From contig NZ_WHOA01000072.1 in assembly GCF_013141715.1 (NCBI RefSeq), positions 1 to 64,000 on the forward strand: a stretch of 64,000 nucleotides of DNA, given 5' to 3'. This stretch comes from Paenibacillus phytorum (GTDB taxonomy: Bacteria; Bacillota; Bacilli; Paenibacillales; NBRC-103111). The notes below the pieces were generated by a model that was not told the DNA's origin, searched no databases, and was given only the letters and a program-made list of their open reading frames with translations. Below are positions 42,707 through 52,215 of this stretch, piece by piece. Numbering within the stretch: the first letter of the stretch is position 1; each line of letters begins with the position of its first letter. The translations under genes were made by a program, and so were the position numbers.

Positions 42707-45700
42707 TTATTTCACTCTGACCGAATCTTTACCCATGATGGTCTCAATCATACGGAACAAATCCTTCGAAGGATCGACCAAATATTGGTCGCTCAGGGCC
42801 AAGAGCTTGTTGCTGCTTTCGTAGAAAAGCGCAACCGCGAGCCCACCCTTATGAAGCTTCAGCAGCGCCTTCAGCTGCAGCAGCTTATCCGGCTGCTCGC
42901 AGTCAGCCGAGATCTTGACGAACACCCGCTGCGCCTTCGGCTCCGCAGCGTTCGTGCGCGCCGGCTGCGCCGCAGCGCGGGACTCCTGGCGGCCCGCCGC
43001 AGGGGCCGCCTGTGTGACAGCGGCGGCGCTGCGTGCGCCGCCTGAGATGGCAGCCGTGCGCGCAGGCCGATCGCTGACTACGTCAGCTGATCGCCTATGC
43101 GCCCCTGGCTGCCGGCGGAGCCGCTGGACGCCCGCAGGGTCGTCCAGCGCGACAAGCTGCTCCGCGAGCAGCTTGGGCGGGTCCTCGTCCTGAAGCTGCA
43201 GCTTCGCCCTGACGAGGACGAGTCTGCCCTTCTGCACGAGCGGAGCCGCATTCTTCCAGGTCTCCGGGAACAGCACCACCTCGACCTTATCGATGCGATC
43301 CTCCAGCTCCATGAACGCCATGGGCTGCCCTTTCTTCGTGACGATCGTCTTATTCGAGAGGATCATTCCCGCTACAAGAACCTCGCTGTTATCTGGCAGC
43401 TCGGCTAATTGATGAAGCATAGCCGCTTCCATCTCACTAAGCTGCTCCGCATAGGCATCAAGCGGATGTCCGGATATGTACATACCGAGAAGTTCCTTCT
43501 CGAGCTCCAATTGTTTGCTCTGCGGCATCGGAGGTATGTTCGGAACTTCAACCTCCCAGTTCGGTTCTTCAACGAAGCCGAAGAGGTGAAGCTGCAGATC
43601 ATCCCGTTCCTTGCGCCATTTGGTTGCTGAGGCGATGGTTTCATCGAGAATAGCCATCAGCTGAGCGCGATGCCCGCCTAAAGTATCAAAGGCTCCACCT
43701 TGAATGAGCGATTCAATTACTCGCTTATTACATACGCGTAAATCAACACGTCTGCAGAAATCAAGCAAGCTCTCGAACTGTGACTTTTTCCGTTCATTAA
43801 GAATAGCATCGATTGCTTGAGTGCCTACATTTTTGATCGCAGCAAGTCCGAAGCGGATCGCCCCTGCCGCAGGATCCGGTGTAAACACCGTTCCACTGCC
43901 ATTGACATCAGGCGGCAGCACAGCCAATTTCACCCGTCGACATTCATCCACATATTCGGCTACCTTCCGATGATTTCCCATGACAGCCGTTAACATAGAG
44001 GCCATAAAGTAAATCGGATAGTGCGCTTTTAAATAAGCCGTTTGGAATGCCAGCACCCCATAAGCCGTTGCATGCGCACGCGGGAAACCATAATCAGCAA
44101 ATCGCACGATCATATCATACACATGATTAGCCTCATCGGCGTTGAAACCTTGACGCAAGCTGCCCGAAACGAAATGTGCCCGTTCTTCATCCAGCACTTC
44201 CCGCTTCTTCTTGGACACTGCTCGTCTTAACAAATCCGCTTCGCCTAAGCTGAAACCTGCCATTGATGAGGCAATTTGCATAATTTGTTCTTGGTAGACG
44301 ATAATGCCATACGTATCTCGAAGGATAGGTTCCAACGTGGGGTGCGGATAGACGACCTCCATCTGTCCGTGCTTCCCAAAAATGTACTTAGGTATAAACT
44401 CCATCGGACCTGGGCGGTACAAGGCCACAACGGAAATAATATCTTCAAACACAGAGGGCTTCAAATCCTTCAAAACCTTACGTACACCAGATGACTCCAG
44501 CTGGAAGACGCCCGTCGTTTCTCCTTTACTAAGCATACCGTAGGTCACAGCATCCTCATCCATGTCCAGCATATCAAAGTTGAGGCGCACATCTTCCATC
44601 TGTGCAATCCAATCAACCGTTCGTTCTATAATAGACAGCGTCCGCAAGCCGAGAAAATCCATTTTCAACAGTCCGATAGCTTCCAAATGTTCCATCGTAT
44701 ACTGAGTAAGAGCCGTCTGAGCTGTGCCTTCTTGAAGAGGGACATACTGTGTCAGCGGCTCTCTGGAAATGACAACTCCTGCAGCATGGGTTGATGCATG
44801 GCGCGGCATTCCTTCAACACGCATCGCCATTTCAAGCAATTCTGCTGTCTTGGGCTGTCTTGCGACCAGCCCCTTTAAATCAGAGCTAACCTGCAGTGCT
44901 TCCGCTAAGGTCATACCTAGTTGATTCGGAATCGCCTTGGCAGCGCGGTCAACATCCCCGTAGGGTACATTCAATACGCGGCCGACGTCCCTAACCGCTG
45001 CTTTGGCCGCCATCGTTCCGAAGGTAATAATTTGCGCGACATGCTCGTGCCCATATTTGGCAACCACGTAATCAATGACTTCATCCCGGCGTTCATCGCT
45101 AAAATCGATATCAATATCTGGCATCGTAATCCGCTCAGGATTAAGAAAACGTTCAAACAGCAGCTTATATTTCAGTGGATCCACATTCGTAATGCGCAGT
45201 ACGTAAGCAACTAGACTTCCAGCAGAAGATCCCCTACCCGGCCCGGTCATGATACTCTTTTCGTGCGCAAAGCGAATAAAATCCCATACGATCAAGAAGT
45301 AATCGGAAAAACCCATTTTCTCAATGACGCTGAGCTCATAAGCTAGACGTTCTTCTGCTTGTTTCCGCAGCGGTGAATCCGCAGTATGCCACTCAGATTT
45401 AGTAGAATAGCGCTGCTCCAGCCCCTGCACACAGAGCTCTCGCAAGTATTCTCCAGCTGTGAGGTGATCTGGAATCGGACGAAAGCTAGGCAAAATCGAT
45501 TTACCGAACGTAAGTTCGAGTTCACAGCGTGAAGCTACAACGCTCGTATTCGTAAGCGCTTCGGGGACATGGACGAATAAACGTCTCATCTCCTCTTCGC
45601 TTTTCAAATACATCTGACTCGTCCCCATCTTAAGCCGATCTGTGTCCTCAACTGTTTTGCCTGTTCCAATGCAAATGAGAATGTCCTGCATCACGTGATC

Positions 45701-46336
45701 TGGTTCAGTCACATAGTGCACATCATTCGTGGCAATAAGCGGTATTCCGGTTTCTTTGCTCAACTCGATCATCGAGATCATCACTTTTTTCTGCTCAATC
45801 ATCCCATGATCTTGAATTTCCAGAAAGAAGTCGTCGCCGAAAATATCACGATAGCGCTCCGCCGCTTTTTTGGCTTCATCGTGACGATTGTGAAGCAAAT
45901 GCTGAGAAACCTCGCTACCTAAGCAGGAGCTCAGACAAATAAGTCCCTCTGAATGCTTGGCTAAATGTTCCAAATCGATTCGCGGTTTATAGTGAAAGCC
46001 CTGTAAATGCCCGATTGAACAGAGCTTCATTAAATTTTGATAGCCTTGAAAATTTTTGGCAAGCAGGATGAGGTGATAGATCGGCTGTTCCTGTCTAGTC
46101 CCTTTATCACGAATAGATCCCGCTGTGAAATAGACTTCACAACCAATAATTGGTTTAATGCCTCGCTGTTTGCAGGCTTTGTAGAAGGCAATGGCCCCGT
46201 ACATGACACCGTGATCTGTCAATGCCAGAGAGGTCATGCCAAGATCAGCCGCTCGGGAAACAAGCTCCTCCATACGTGCCGCACCGTCTAATAAACTGTA
46301 TTCACTATGAACATGCAAGTGTACAAACGAACTCAT
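42707..46336 (-). CDS. dnaE: DNA polymerase III subunit alpha (DnaE)
   Basis: The 1209-residue polymerase has the N-terminal PHP domain (HLHVHSEYSLLDG near residue 5), the palm with MTGPGRGSSAGSLVAYVL near 380, and catalytic aspartates in PDIDIDFSDERRDEVIDYV near 420. Helix-hairpin-helix and OB regions follow. In Bacillota DnaE extends primers alongside PolC. The final 200 residues contain an Ala/Arg/Gln/Pro-rich low-complexity linker (about 1065-1120), which coincides with a GC-rich DNA patch, before an ordinary C-terminal segment. The ATG at 46336 is chosen for GGGAGG 8 bases upstream. Confidence 0.97.
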   Translation of the reverse strand: MSSFVHLHVHSEYSLLDGAARMEELVSRAADLGMTSLALTDHGVMYGAIAFYKACKQRGIKPIIGCEVYFTAGSIRDKGTRQEQPIYHLILLAKNFQGYQNLMKLCSIGHLQGFHYKPRIDLEHLAKHSEGLICLSSCLGSEVSQHLLHNRHDEAKKAAERYRDIFGDDFFLEIQDHGMIEQKKVMISMIELSKETGIPLIATNDVHYVTEPDHVMQDILICIGTGKTVEDTDRLKMGTSQMYLKSEEEMRRLFVHVPEALTNTSVVASRCELELTFGKSILPSFRPIPDHLTAGEYLRELCVQGLEQRYSTKSEWHTADSPLRKQAEERLAYELSVIEKMGFSDYFLIVWDFIRFAHEKSIMTGPGRGSSAGSLVAYVLRITNVDPLKYKLLFERFLNPERITMPDIDIDFSDERRDEVIDYVVAKYGHEHVAQIITFGTMAAKAAVRDVGRVLNVPYGDVDRAAKAIPNQLGMTLAEALQVSSDLKGLVARQPKTAELLEMAMRVEGMPRHASTHAAGVVISREPLTQYVPLQEGTAQTALTQYTMEHLEAIGLLKMDFLGLRTLSIIERTVDWIAQMEDVRLNFDMLDMDEDAVTYGMLSKGETTGVFQLESSGVRKVLKDLKPSVFEDIISVVALYRPGPMEFIPKYIFGKHGQMEVVYPHPTLEPILRDTYGIIVYQEQIMQIASSMAGFSLGEADLLRRAVSKKKREVLDEERAHFVSGSLRQGFNADEANHVYDMIVRFADYGFPRAHATAYGVLAFQTAYLKAHYPIYFMASMLTAVMGNHRKVAEYVDECRRVKLAVLPPDVNGSGTVFTPDPAAGAIRFGLAAIKNVGTQAIDAILNERKKSQFESLLDFCRRVDLRVCNKRVIESLIQGGAFDTLGGHRAQLMAILDETIASATKWRKERDDLQLHLFGFVEEPNWEVEVPNIPPMPQSKQLELEKELLGMYISGHPLDAYAEQLSEMEAAMLHQLAELPDNSEVLVAGMILSNKTIVTKKGQPMAFMELEDRIDKVEVVLFPETWKNAAPLVQKGRLVLVRAKLQLQDEDPPKLLAEQLVALDDPAGVQRLRRQPGAHRRSADVVSDRPARTAAISGGARSAAAVTQAAPAAGRQESRAAAQPARTNAAEPKAQRVFVKISADCEQPDKLLQLKALLKLHKGGLAVALFYESSNKLLALSDQYLVDPSKDLFRMIETIMGKDSVRVK

Positions 46337-46377
46337 CAGCATGTCCTCCCTTCTTTCATTTTATTCCTTATATTTTA

Positions 46378-46407
46378 TCATATTGGTGCTAGGCATTCCC
46401 ATACATT
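46378..46407 (+). promoter_or_regulatory. Sigma-E-type sporulation promoter of ytrHI
   Basis: TCATATT at 46378-46384 and CATACATT at 46400-46407 are 15 bases apart. This agrees with the known mother-cell sigma-E consensus (ATATT then CATACA-T), 53 bases before ytrH. Confidence 0.75.
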
Positions 46408-46460
46408 AAGTATAGAGAGTTTGTCCTCTTTAACTTAGCTGGAAAGGAAGCGATAAGGAC

Positions 46461-46793
46461 ATGTATGTCTTTTGGGCAAATATTATCGTGTATTTCTGTA
46501 TTGCATTCGGGGTCGTATTTGGAGGCAGCATGTTAAGTGGAATAGCAGCCGTGCTCACGCTTCAATCACCGACGGAAAAAATGCTGACCATTGCAGAAAA
46601 CATTAAAATCTGGGCCATGGTAGCTGCCGTTGGCGGCACGATTGATCCGATACGCTATATTGAAAGCCATGTAGCTATAGGGCATTTGAATCCCGCTATT
46701 AAGCAAATCGTTCTGATTATTGTTGCCTTTATAGGCGCGCAGATGGGCACTTCACTCATTCAAATGATCTGCAAAGGGGGCAATCAGCCTTGA
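46461..46793 (+). CDS. ytrH: YtrH, sporulation membrane protein
   Basis: This 110-residue protein has three hydrophobic segments (about residues 4-30, 47-60 and 75-100) and a MVAAVGGTIDPIRYIESHVAIG segment near residues 53-74. Both agree with YtrH, a mother-cell membrane protein needed for efficient sporulation in B. subtilis. A sigma-E-type promoter lies upstream. The stop overlaps the TTG start of ytrI by 4 bases (TTGA). It diverges from dnaE as in Bacillus. Confidence 0.9.
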   Translation: MYVFWANIIVYFCIAFGVVFGGSMLSGIAAVLTLQSPTEKMLTIAENIKIWAMVAAVGGTIDPIRYIESHVAIGHLNPAIKQIVLIIVAFIGAQMGTSLIQMICKGGNQP

Positions 46794-47281
46794 GGATCCC
46801 TCCTTTTGCCCGATATCAACGTCTGCTTTCGAGCTTAGGACTGATGCTTTCGGGAGCTATCATTGGGAGCGCGGTCTATATGAGCATTCATCAGTATAAC
46901 TACACGCAACTATATGTGGAGATGCATAAATATTTGCAAGAAAATCGTGATTTGCATGCCGATATCGACAACTTAAACAAGACAAAAAATAAGCAATCCT
47001 TAATTAATGTCGTCAACGTACATTTAGTTCCGAAAAATCAGGAAGAACTCATTAGTGAAGATATTCAGAAAGAAATTGAGAGCGATATTAAAAGCGAGCT
47101 CAAGCTCGTTATTGGCCAAAAGGCCGCGTTCGTACGGGACTCACAGCCCCTTTATGAAAAAATTATTACCCAGCGGACCTATATTTTGCATGATAAAAAA
47201 TATGTCGTTGAGGTCAAATCCATCGTATTGATTCAAACCGAACTGACTGTCTGGATTACGGCCCAAGAGAAACGCACATAA
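46790..47281 (+). CDS. ytrI: YtrI, sporulation membrane protein
   Basis: The 163-residue protein has one N-terminal membrane anchor (about residues 12-33) and then a charged coiled-coil stretch (about 38-75). A globular end has RTYILHDKKYVVEVKSIVL near 130-148. This matches YtrI, which acts with YtrH in sporulation. Translation starts at TTG overlapping the ytrH stop, so the two are coupled. Confidence 0.87.
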   Translation: MRIPPFARYQRLLSSLGLMLSGAIIGSAVYMSIHQYNYTQLYVEMHKYLQENRDLHADIDNLNKTKNKQSLINVVNVHLVPKNQEELISEDIQKEIESDIKSELKLVIGQKAAFVRDSQPLYEKIITQRTYILHDKKYVVEVKSIVLIQTELTVWITAQEKRT

Positions 47282-47374
47282 CCGTCCTGAGGACTTTTTA
47301 GGTGATAGAATATTGCAATCTTACATTAAAATCGCTAAAGTAAACATTAAACTCGCCTAAAGGACGGATTATAC

Positions 47375-47668
47375 ATGTTCGCCATTCAAATCACTTTATT
47401 CTCCCTTATTTGCATACTGCTAGCGCTATCCTTGTATTTCAGCTTCCGGTCTCGATGCGAAAGTGACCCAGCCAGACGCGGTTTATTCTCGGCCCGCATG
47501 AATATTAGCATGGGTTTAATGCTCGTTCTGATTGCCATTACCCAAATCTTCTTCTTTAGTGAATCCAGCTTTCGCCGTATCTTCGGCACCGTGCTGGTCT
47601 TGCTAGGTCTGTTCAACCTATTCGCCGGCATTCGCAATCACGGGCACTTCGATCGCATGCTGCGTTAA
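47375..47668 (+). CDS. ytpI: YtpI family membrane protein
   Basis: The 97-residue protein has three predicted helices (about residues 3-25, 44-62 and 66-86) and a basic loop (CESDPARRGLF). Length, topology and the position next to ytoI fit YtpI of Bacillus, whose role is unknown. It ends 4 bases inside the convergent ytoI gene. The nrnA gene that lies nearby in B. subtilis is absent here. Confidence 0.8.
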   Translation: MFAIQITLFSLICILLALSLYFSFRSRCESDPARRGLFSARMNISMGLMLVLIAITQIFFFSESSFRRIFGTVLVLLGLFNLFAGIRNHGHFDRMLR

Positions 47669-48993
47669 ATGACTTGAGCGGTTAGCATCGCTTTGGAAAC
47701 CAAAGTCCCAGCATGATAAATTTCTACATCAATTTTGCCAAACTTACGGCTCACCTCAATGATGGTGGGTCGTATTTCTATTTTGGAGTCAATTTGCAGC
47801 GGTTTTAAGAAATAGGTCGACATATTGTCCATGACGAGATCCCCCTTCTTATGTTCCTGCACGATACGATAGGCTGCTTGGGTCATCAGTGTTGTAAGAA
47901 CACCTTCCGATACCGTCCCCAAATGATTCGTCATCTGTGGGGTGATAACGCCATGAAACTGCAGTGACCCCTTCTCATCCCTAACTTCTTCCAGTCCGGA
48001 CCAGATTAAATCCTCGAACGTTTCACCATTCTGCGGCTGCTTCTGAATATACTGCATGGCTTTCAGCACATCGCTGCGATTAAGCACGCCAAGTATTTTG
48101 CGGTTTGTATCCACAACTGGCAGCAGTTCAATGCCTTCCCACACCATCATGTGGGCCGCTGATGCTACCGAAGTTTGGGGCGTTACAGTAAGCGGACTGC
48201 GCGTCATAAGCTTATCTACCGTTTGTAGAGAATTAGCACCCACCATATCCTTCGAGGTCACAACACCGATAATTCGGTTCCACTCGTCTACGACTGGAAA
48301 ACGGCTGTATCCTGTATCCTCTGACATGCGCTGCCAGTCCTTCAGTGTACTATTTGCCTTAAGGGCATATAAGGAAGCTCCTGATGCCAGGATGTCCTCG
48401 ACAAGCATAATCTTCTTCTTGATCAATCGATCGTATATGGCTCTATTAATCATGGAGGCAACTGTAAATGTATCGTAGCTGCTCGAAATAATGGGTAGTT
48501 CCAGTTCATCTGCAAGGACTTTCACCTCTGTACTGGTGTTAAATCCCCCTGTAATGAGCACACCTGCGCCTTGTTCCAAAGCACAGATATGGGCACGGTT
48601 ACGGTTACCAACAATAAGAAGGCTGCCTGCCTCAATGTAGCGCATCATAGCATCCTGTTCCATCGCGCCGATAACGAACTTGTGCAGCGTCTTATGGAGT
48701 CCCCGTGAGCCACCGAGCACTTGCCCATCGACCATATTCACGACTTCAGCAAATGTGAGCTTATCAATGTTCTGTCGCAGTTTTTTCTCGACTCTTACGG
48801 TTCCGATTCGCTCTTTGGTCGAGACCAGACCTTGATTCTCGGCCTCTTTAATAGCTCGGTAAGCCGTTCCTTCACTGACTTCCATGTTCTTGGCAATTTT
48901 GCGAACGGAGATCCGGCTGCCAAGCTTCAAGCTTTCAATATAGCGCAAAATCTGTTCATGCTTCGTTAACGTATCCACGGATTGTGTATCCAA
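47665..48993 (-). CDS. ytoI: YtoI, HTH-DRTGG-CBS-hotdog regulatory protein
   Basis: This 442-residue protein has a helix-turn-helix N-terminus (about 10-70), a DRTGG domain (about 75-190), two CBS repeats (about 200-310, with SRFPVVDEWNRIIGVVT and LPVVDTNRKILGVLN), and a hotdog domain (about 335-440). That order is typical of YtoI. CBS domains usually sense adenine nucleotides, and the hotdog may bind an acyl-CoA. The start is a TTG with GAGGTG upstream. Its exact role is unknown. Confidence 0.9.
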   Translation of the reverse strand: MDTQSVDTLTKHEQILRYIESLKLGSRISVRKIAKNMEVSEGTAYRAIKEAENQGLVSTKERIGTVRVEKKLRQNIDKLTFAEVVNMVDGQVLGGSRGLHKTLHKFVIGAMEQDAMMRYIEAGSLLIVGNRNRAHICALEQGAGVLITGGFNTSTEVKVLADELELPIISSSYDTFTVASMINRAIYDRLIKKKIMLVEDILASGASLYALKANSTLKDWQRMSEDTGYSRFPVVDEWNRIIGVVTSKDMVGANSLQTVDKLMTRSPLTVTPQTSVASAAHMMVWEGIELLPVVDTNRKILGVLNRSDVLKAMQYIQKQPQNGETFEDLIWSGLEEVRDEKGSLQFHGVITPQMTNHLGTVSEGVLTTLMTQAAYRIVQEHKKGDLVMDNMSTYFLKPLQIDSKIEIRPTIIEVSRKFGKIDVEIYHAGTLVSKAMLTAQVI

Positions 48994-49083
48994 CTGTTAC
49001 ACCTCATTCGCTTGTTCCTGTATTACTCTGTACTACTAGTATAATCGTTCCAAAGCGCAAGAACAATGAAATCAGCTTTTTCT

Positions 49084-49110
49084 AAATAAAAAATCCAACC
49101 CTATTGGATT
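49084..49110 (-). terminator. Terminator after the 92-residue membrane protein gene
   Basis: AATCCAA and TTGGATT (49092-49110) form a 7-bp stem with a 5-base loop, followed on the minus strand by a T run. Confidence 0.7.
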
Positions 49111-49172
49111 GGATGCTTTATTTGTATTATAGCAAACATACGTTCGTTGTCAAAATGGAAATGTCTTCTTCG

Positions 49173-49451
49173 CTACTTGCGAAATTGCAGCAGTTTCCGG
49201 CGACCTTGAACAAGCTGCTCCAACTGCCATTTCTTCATCCTATTGATACGGCTCATTTCTTTGCGTTTCTCTTCATCCACACCAAGTATTTGATGCAAAT
49301 GAGAGGCTGTCACGAGCAGGGCCATCACGATCCAAATGCTACTAAACACCATAGGTAGCGACCCTACATCTCGAAACTCCAATTGAGGAATGGAGTAAAA
49401 TAGCATGCCTAACGTTAAGCTCATATAGACGACATTTTTAAAGCCTTTCAA
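49173..49451 (-). CDS. Small two-helix membrane protein
   Basis: The 92-residue protein has two hydrophobic helices (about residues 7-22 and 30-50) followed by a long basic tail (EEKRKEMSRINRMKKWQLEQ near 60-80), probably in the cytoplasm. I do not recognise the family. The TTG at 49451 is chosen because AAGGAG lies 8 bases upstream; a GTG at 49460 abuts that site. Terminators on both sides make it a single-gene unit. Confidence 0.65.
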   Translation of the reverse strand: MKGFKNVVYMSLTLGMLFYSIPQLEFRDVGSLPMVFSSIWIVMALLVTASHLHQILGVDEEKRKEMSRINRMKKWQLEQLVQGRRKLLQFRK

Positions 49452-49476
49452 AATGATCACTCCTTTCGCTTAAGAT

Positions 49477-49528
49477 AAAAAAAGAACCTATCTCATCCTG
49501 TTTTCATTGTATGAGACAAGTTCTTTTT
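49477..49528. terminator. Terminator of the nitroreductase gene
   Basis: An 18-bp imperfect stem (AAAGAAC and TCTCAT arms) with T runs at both ends lies between two minus-strand genes, just after the nitroreductase. Confidence 0.75.
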
Positions 49529-49554
49529 ATATGTTCAAAGCGAAAGATAAAGAC

Positions 49555-50283
49555 TTACTCAACCTCGAAACCCTGGGAGCTAAGGAAGGGTTTCATGTGT
49601 TCTCGCGGCCGCTGCGCTTTGGCGGCCATATCCTTGGACCAGGTCGTATCGACTTTGCCGCCCGATCGAACCTTCATATAGTCGCGGATGCTCTCGTCGT
49701 ACACGTCGACCGCTCCTTCGTTATCCGTATACCGATTCTCATGGTATACGGCTTCTCGCGGGAGCCGCGGCCGCTGCAGCGGCTCTTGATCCGGCGTGCC
49801 GATGCACATGCCGAAGACCGGGTACACCAGCTGCGGCAAGCCCAGCAGCTGAGACACCTCAGCGGGCTTATTGCGCAGCCCGCCAATATACACCACGCCG
49901 AGTCCGAGAGACTCGGCGGCAATCGCAGCATTTTGCGCAGCTAATGCCGCATCTACCGTAGCAACGATGAAATTCTCAGCGTTGCCAGTAACCGGGGTGT
50001 CCCCGTGACGGTGGACAGCCTGCGCGTATCGGTGCAAATCCGCGCACCACACTAGGAACAGCGGACACTCGCTGACGTAAGCTTGATTGCCGGCTAGCGC
50101 GGCAATCTGGTTCTTCAGCCCGTTATCCGTAACGCGGATAACACTATACGCTTGCATATTGCTGGATGTAGATGCCGCTTGAGCAGCCGCCAGAATAGCA
50201 TCCAGTTGTTCCGAACTTATTGGCTCATTCGTAAACTTACGAATTGAGCGATGATTTTGCAATAAAGAAATGATTTCGTTCAT
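49555..50283 (-). CDS. NADPH-dependent FMN nitroreductase (NfsA/NfrA type)
   Basis: This 242-residue flavoprotein has the nitroreductase fold: the FMN-binding NHRSIRKFTNEPIS near residue 10, AAQAASTSSNMQAYSVIRV near 34-52, AESLGLGVVYIGG near 125, and VYPVFGMCIGTPDQEP near 153. The C-terminal part carries Arg residues (RPRLPREAVYHE) typical of NfsA-like NADPH enzymes. It reduces quinones, nitro compounds or flavins. Much of the gene's 3' part (about 49600-50100) is GC-rich compared with its surroundings. Confidence 0.9.
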   Translation of the reverse strand: MNEIISLLQNHRSIRKFTNEPISSEQLDAILAAAQAASTSSNMQAYSVIRVTDNGLKNQIAALAGNQAYVSECPLFLVWCADLHRYAQAVHRHGDTPVTGNAENFIVATVDAALAAQNAAIAAESLGLGVVYIGGLRNKPAEVSQLLGLPQLVYPVFGMCIGTPDQEPLQRPRLPREAVYHENRYTDNEGAVDVYDESIRDYMKVRSGGKVDTTWSKDMAAKAQRPREHMKPFLSSQGFEVE

Positions 50284-50514
50284 CCTTCAACAACCTTTCT
50301 TCTATATGTAGAATATATTTAGAAAGTCTCCACCGATATGGTCGACAAACTGTTACTAGCTGAGCAACCTCGACTTCACTGAACCATTCTGTCCAACAAT
50401 CCGTCACTGCAATTATCCAATACGCGAGAGAAATTTTCAAATGAATAACCTCAGCTGACAGCAAGTTATCCGAACTTTTTTTGATTGTGGGAATCGTGCG
50501 ACTGTGAAGTAAAC

Positions 50515-50540
50515 AAAAAAAAGACCCAGCCAACTGGGTC
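50515..50540 (-). terminator. Terminator after the acyltransferase gene
   Basis: GACCCAG and CTGGGTC (50523-50540) form a 7-bp stem with a 4-base loop, followed on the minus strand by a T run of eight or more. Confidence 0.85.
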
Positions 50541-50550
50541 CTCATCTCTA

Positions 50551-51606
50551 TCATACCGACAACACTTTTCTTACTTTTCTATATAGCAGCGTGAGTACCC
50601 ACGGTATCGCAACAATCAGCACAAATACGATCCCGTTATACACGTTAAAAAGCAAAATCGAGCCAGGCATATTTACTTTATATTTCCATAGTGATAACAA
50701 CGCTGGATGCATCAAGTAGACACCAAATGACACCGAGCCTAGCGAGACGAAAAACTTTGCCACTCTTGTTGATTTCTGGAGAAGCCATTTCGCGATCCAG
50801 ATAAAGCTTACACCAATGCCAATGCTATAGATCAGCCATAAAATTTCGTACCACGTATTTTCAAACTTATATCCTTTTAGTCCCAATAGGTAAAGCATCA
50901 CATAGGCCAAACCACTGAGGAATGCAGCTGGCATCACCCAACCTTTGTTCCGATCCATCCAAGAACGAAAGGCGCCGTAGTTCATGCCAATTGCACCGCC
51001 CACGAGGAAATACCCGAAATACGTTATGCAAAGTTCTGGTTTATGACTAATCGTTCCGAACCAGTGGCTGTAAATGTAAACGCCCGCTTGAATGGCTAAT
51101 CCCCAAAGTGCCAGCGTTCGGCGGAACCATGGCGCATTTCTAACAGCCCACACTAGCAGCGGAAACAGCAGGTAGAACTGTACGATAATAATCATGAAAT
51201 ACAAGTGATAGCCGGAATCTGCCCATTTTAACTGTTCTAGAAAAACACTTATATCAAATTTAATGGGGTGCCCCGGCGTCCAAAGCCAAGGGTTATATAT
51301 ATAGTAGAAGAAGGACCAAACGATATAAGGAACTAATACTTGGCGGACACGTTTCCAATAGAAAATGCCAGCCTGTTTCGCGCTCCAATTATCCGTATAA
51401 ATGTAGAATAATACAATGCCACTCAGAAAAATAAACAGCGGAACAGCGAAATAACTTATTTTATTCAAAAATAAAATGATTAGCTCTGTGCTGCTCCCCT
51501 TCAAAGCCAGATCCACTGTCCAGTCCGCGGTAACATGAATCAGAACGACTGCAAGGATGGAGAAGGCTCTAACGATATCGAGCTCCGTGATTTTTGCTTT
51601 TGCCAT
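50551..51606 (-). CDS. Membrane acyltransferase, acyltransferase-3 family
   Basis: The 351-residue protein has about ten membrane helices and begins with the family's [19 protein letters not shown] segment, whose His in the first helix is the expected catalytic residue. Members O-acetylate sugars, peptidoglycan or other surface glycans at the membrane. The acceptor is unknown. It is a single-gene unit with its own terminator. Confidence 0.88.
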   Translation of the reverse strand: MAKAKITELDIVRAFSILAVVLIHVTADWTVDLALKGSSTELIILFLNKISYFAVPLFIFLSGIVLFYIYTDNWSAKQAGIFYWKRVRQVLVPYIVWSFFYYIYNPWLWTPGHPIKFDISVFLEQLKWADSGYHLYFMIIIVQFYLLFPLLVWAVRNAPWFRRTLALWGLAIQAGVYIYSHWFGTISHKPELCITYFGYFLVGGAIGMNYGAFRSWMDRNKGWVMPAAFLSGLAYVMLYLLGLKGYKFENTWYEILWLIYSIGIGVSFIWIAKWLLQKSTRVAKFFVSLGSVSFGVYLMHPALLSLWKYKVNMPGSILLFNVYNGIVFVLIVAIPWVLTLLYRKVRKVLSV

Positions 51607-51720
51607 AACGGTTTCAAGTCCTCATTTCCTAATAAATACCCTTTTACTATAGACAGTTTCGAGATATTTCGCAACATCGAGCCTAGCAAAAAGGTATCCC
51701 TAATCTTCGTTTGTTTACTA

Positions 51721-51798
51721 AAAAAAGAGTGTAGCCCATGAGTAGACTTCTAGACGACTAGATGACTAGACTTCTCTACGAGGGATACACTCTTTTTT
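51721..51798. terminator. Long terminator-like inverted repeat
   Basis: AAAAAAGAGTGTA (from 51721) pairs with TACACTCTTTTTT (51786-51798). The 52 bases between contain further short self-complementary CTAGA-type and TAGACTTCT repeats, giving a long branched hairpin. It can terminate the YheA/YlbF-type gene. Confidence 0.7.
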
Positions 51799-51799
51799 A

Positions 51800-52132
51800 T
51801 TACAACATTGCTTTTAACGGCTCAGCAATGATCCGCTGCACATCTTCCAGCACGATCGACAATCGACGCTCCGCGTCGAATAATTGGTTAATACGTGGAT
51901 TGAGAGCAAGCTCCTCATATCGTTTCTGCAATTGTTCCATATCCTCTTGCGGCGGCATGTCGCCACCTGCCATTTTCTGCTGCAGCTCATTTTGACGATT
52001 GCGAAAATCTTCCAACAAGCTCTTACTGGCTGCATCGCCGTTAATGATGGAGCGAAACTCCTTCATATCCTTGTATTCACTGCTTTCCTTAATCGCTTTT
52101 GCCAATTCGTAAGCCTTATCATGTACATTCAT
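51800..52132 (-). CDS. yheA: YheA/YlbF family protein
   Basis: This 110-residue helical protein (AYELAKAIKESSEYKDMKEF near residue 7, then FRNRQNELQQKM near 43, then NPRINQLFDAERRLS near 78) belongs to the YlbF/YmcA/YheA family. YlbF and YmcA work with YaaT in RNA processing and development; YheA is less studied. In B. subtilis yheA neighbours yheC and yheD, and here it diverges from five genes of that type, which favours the YheA name. Confidence 0.8.
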   Translation of the reverse strand: MNVHDKAYELAKAIKESSEYKDMKEFRSIINGDAASKSLLEDFRNRQNELQQKMAGGDMPPQEDMEQLQKRYEELALNPRINQLFDAERRLSIVLEDVQRIIAEPLKAML

Positions 52133-52215
52133 TTTATTTCCTCCTGATTTTTATTTGTTATGGCCTATGTACTTTCTCAACGAATAAAAGGGCACTTTCG
52201 GACAGATGCCTAGGC

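Noticed and set aside
42689-43408. Several plus-strand open frames opposite dnaE
   Set aside because: They coincide with the GC-rich patch, overlap one another in different frames and have no ribosome sites or family motifs.
50284-50550. A 105-codon minus-strand frame between the nitroreductase and acyltransferase genes
   Set aside because: It runs through a strong terminator and into the nitroreductase start in another frame, and shows no family pattern.
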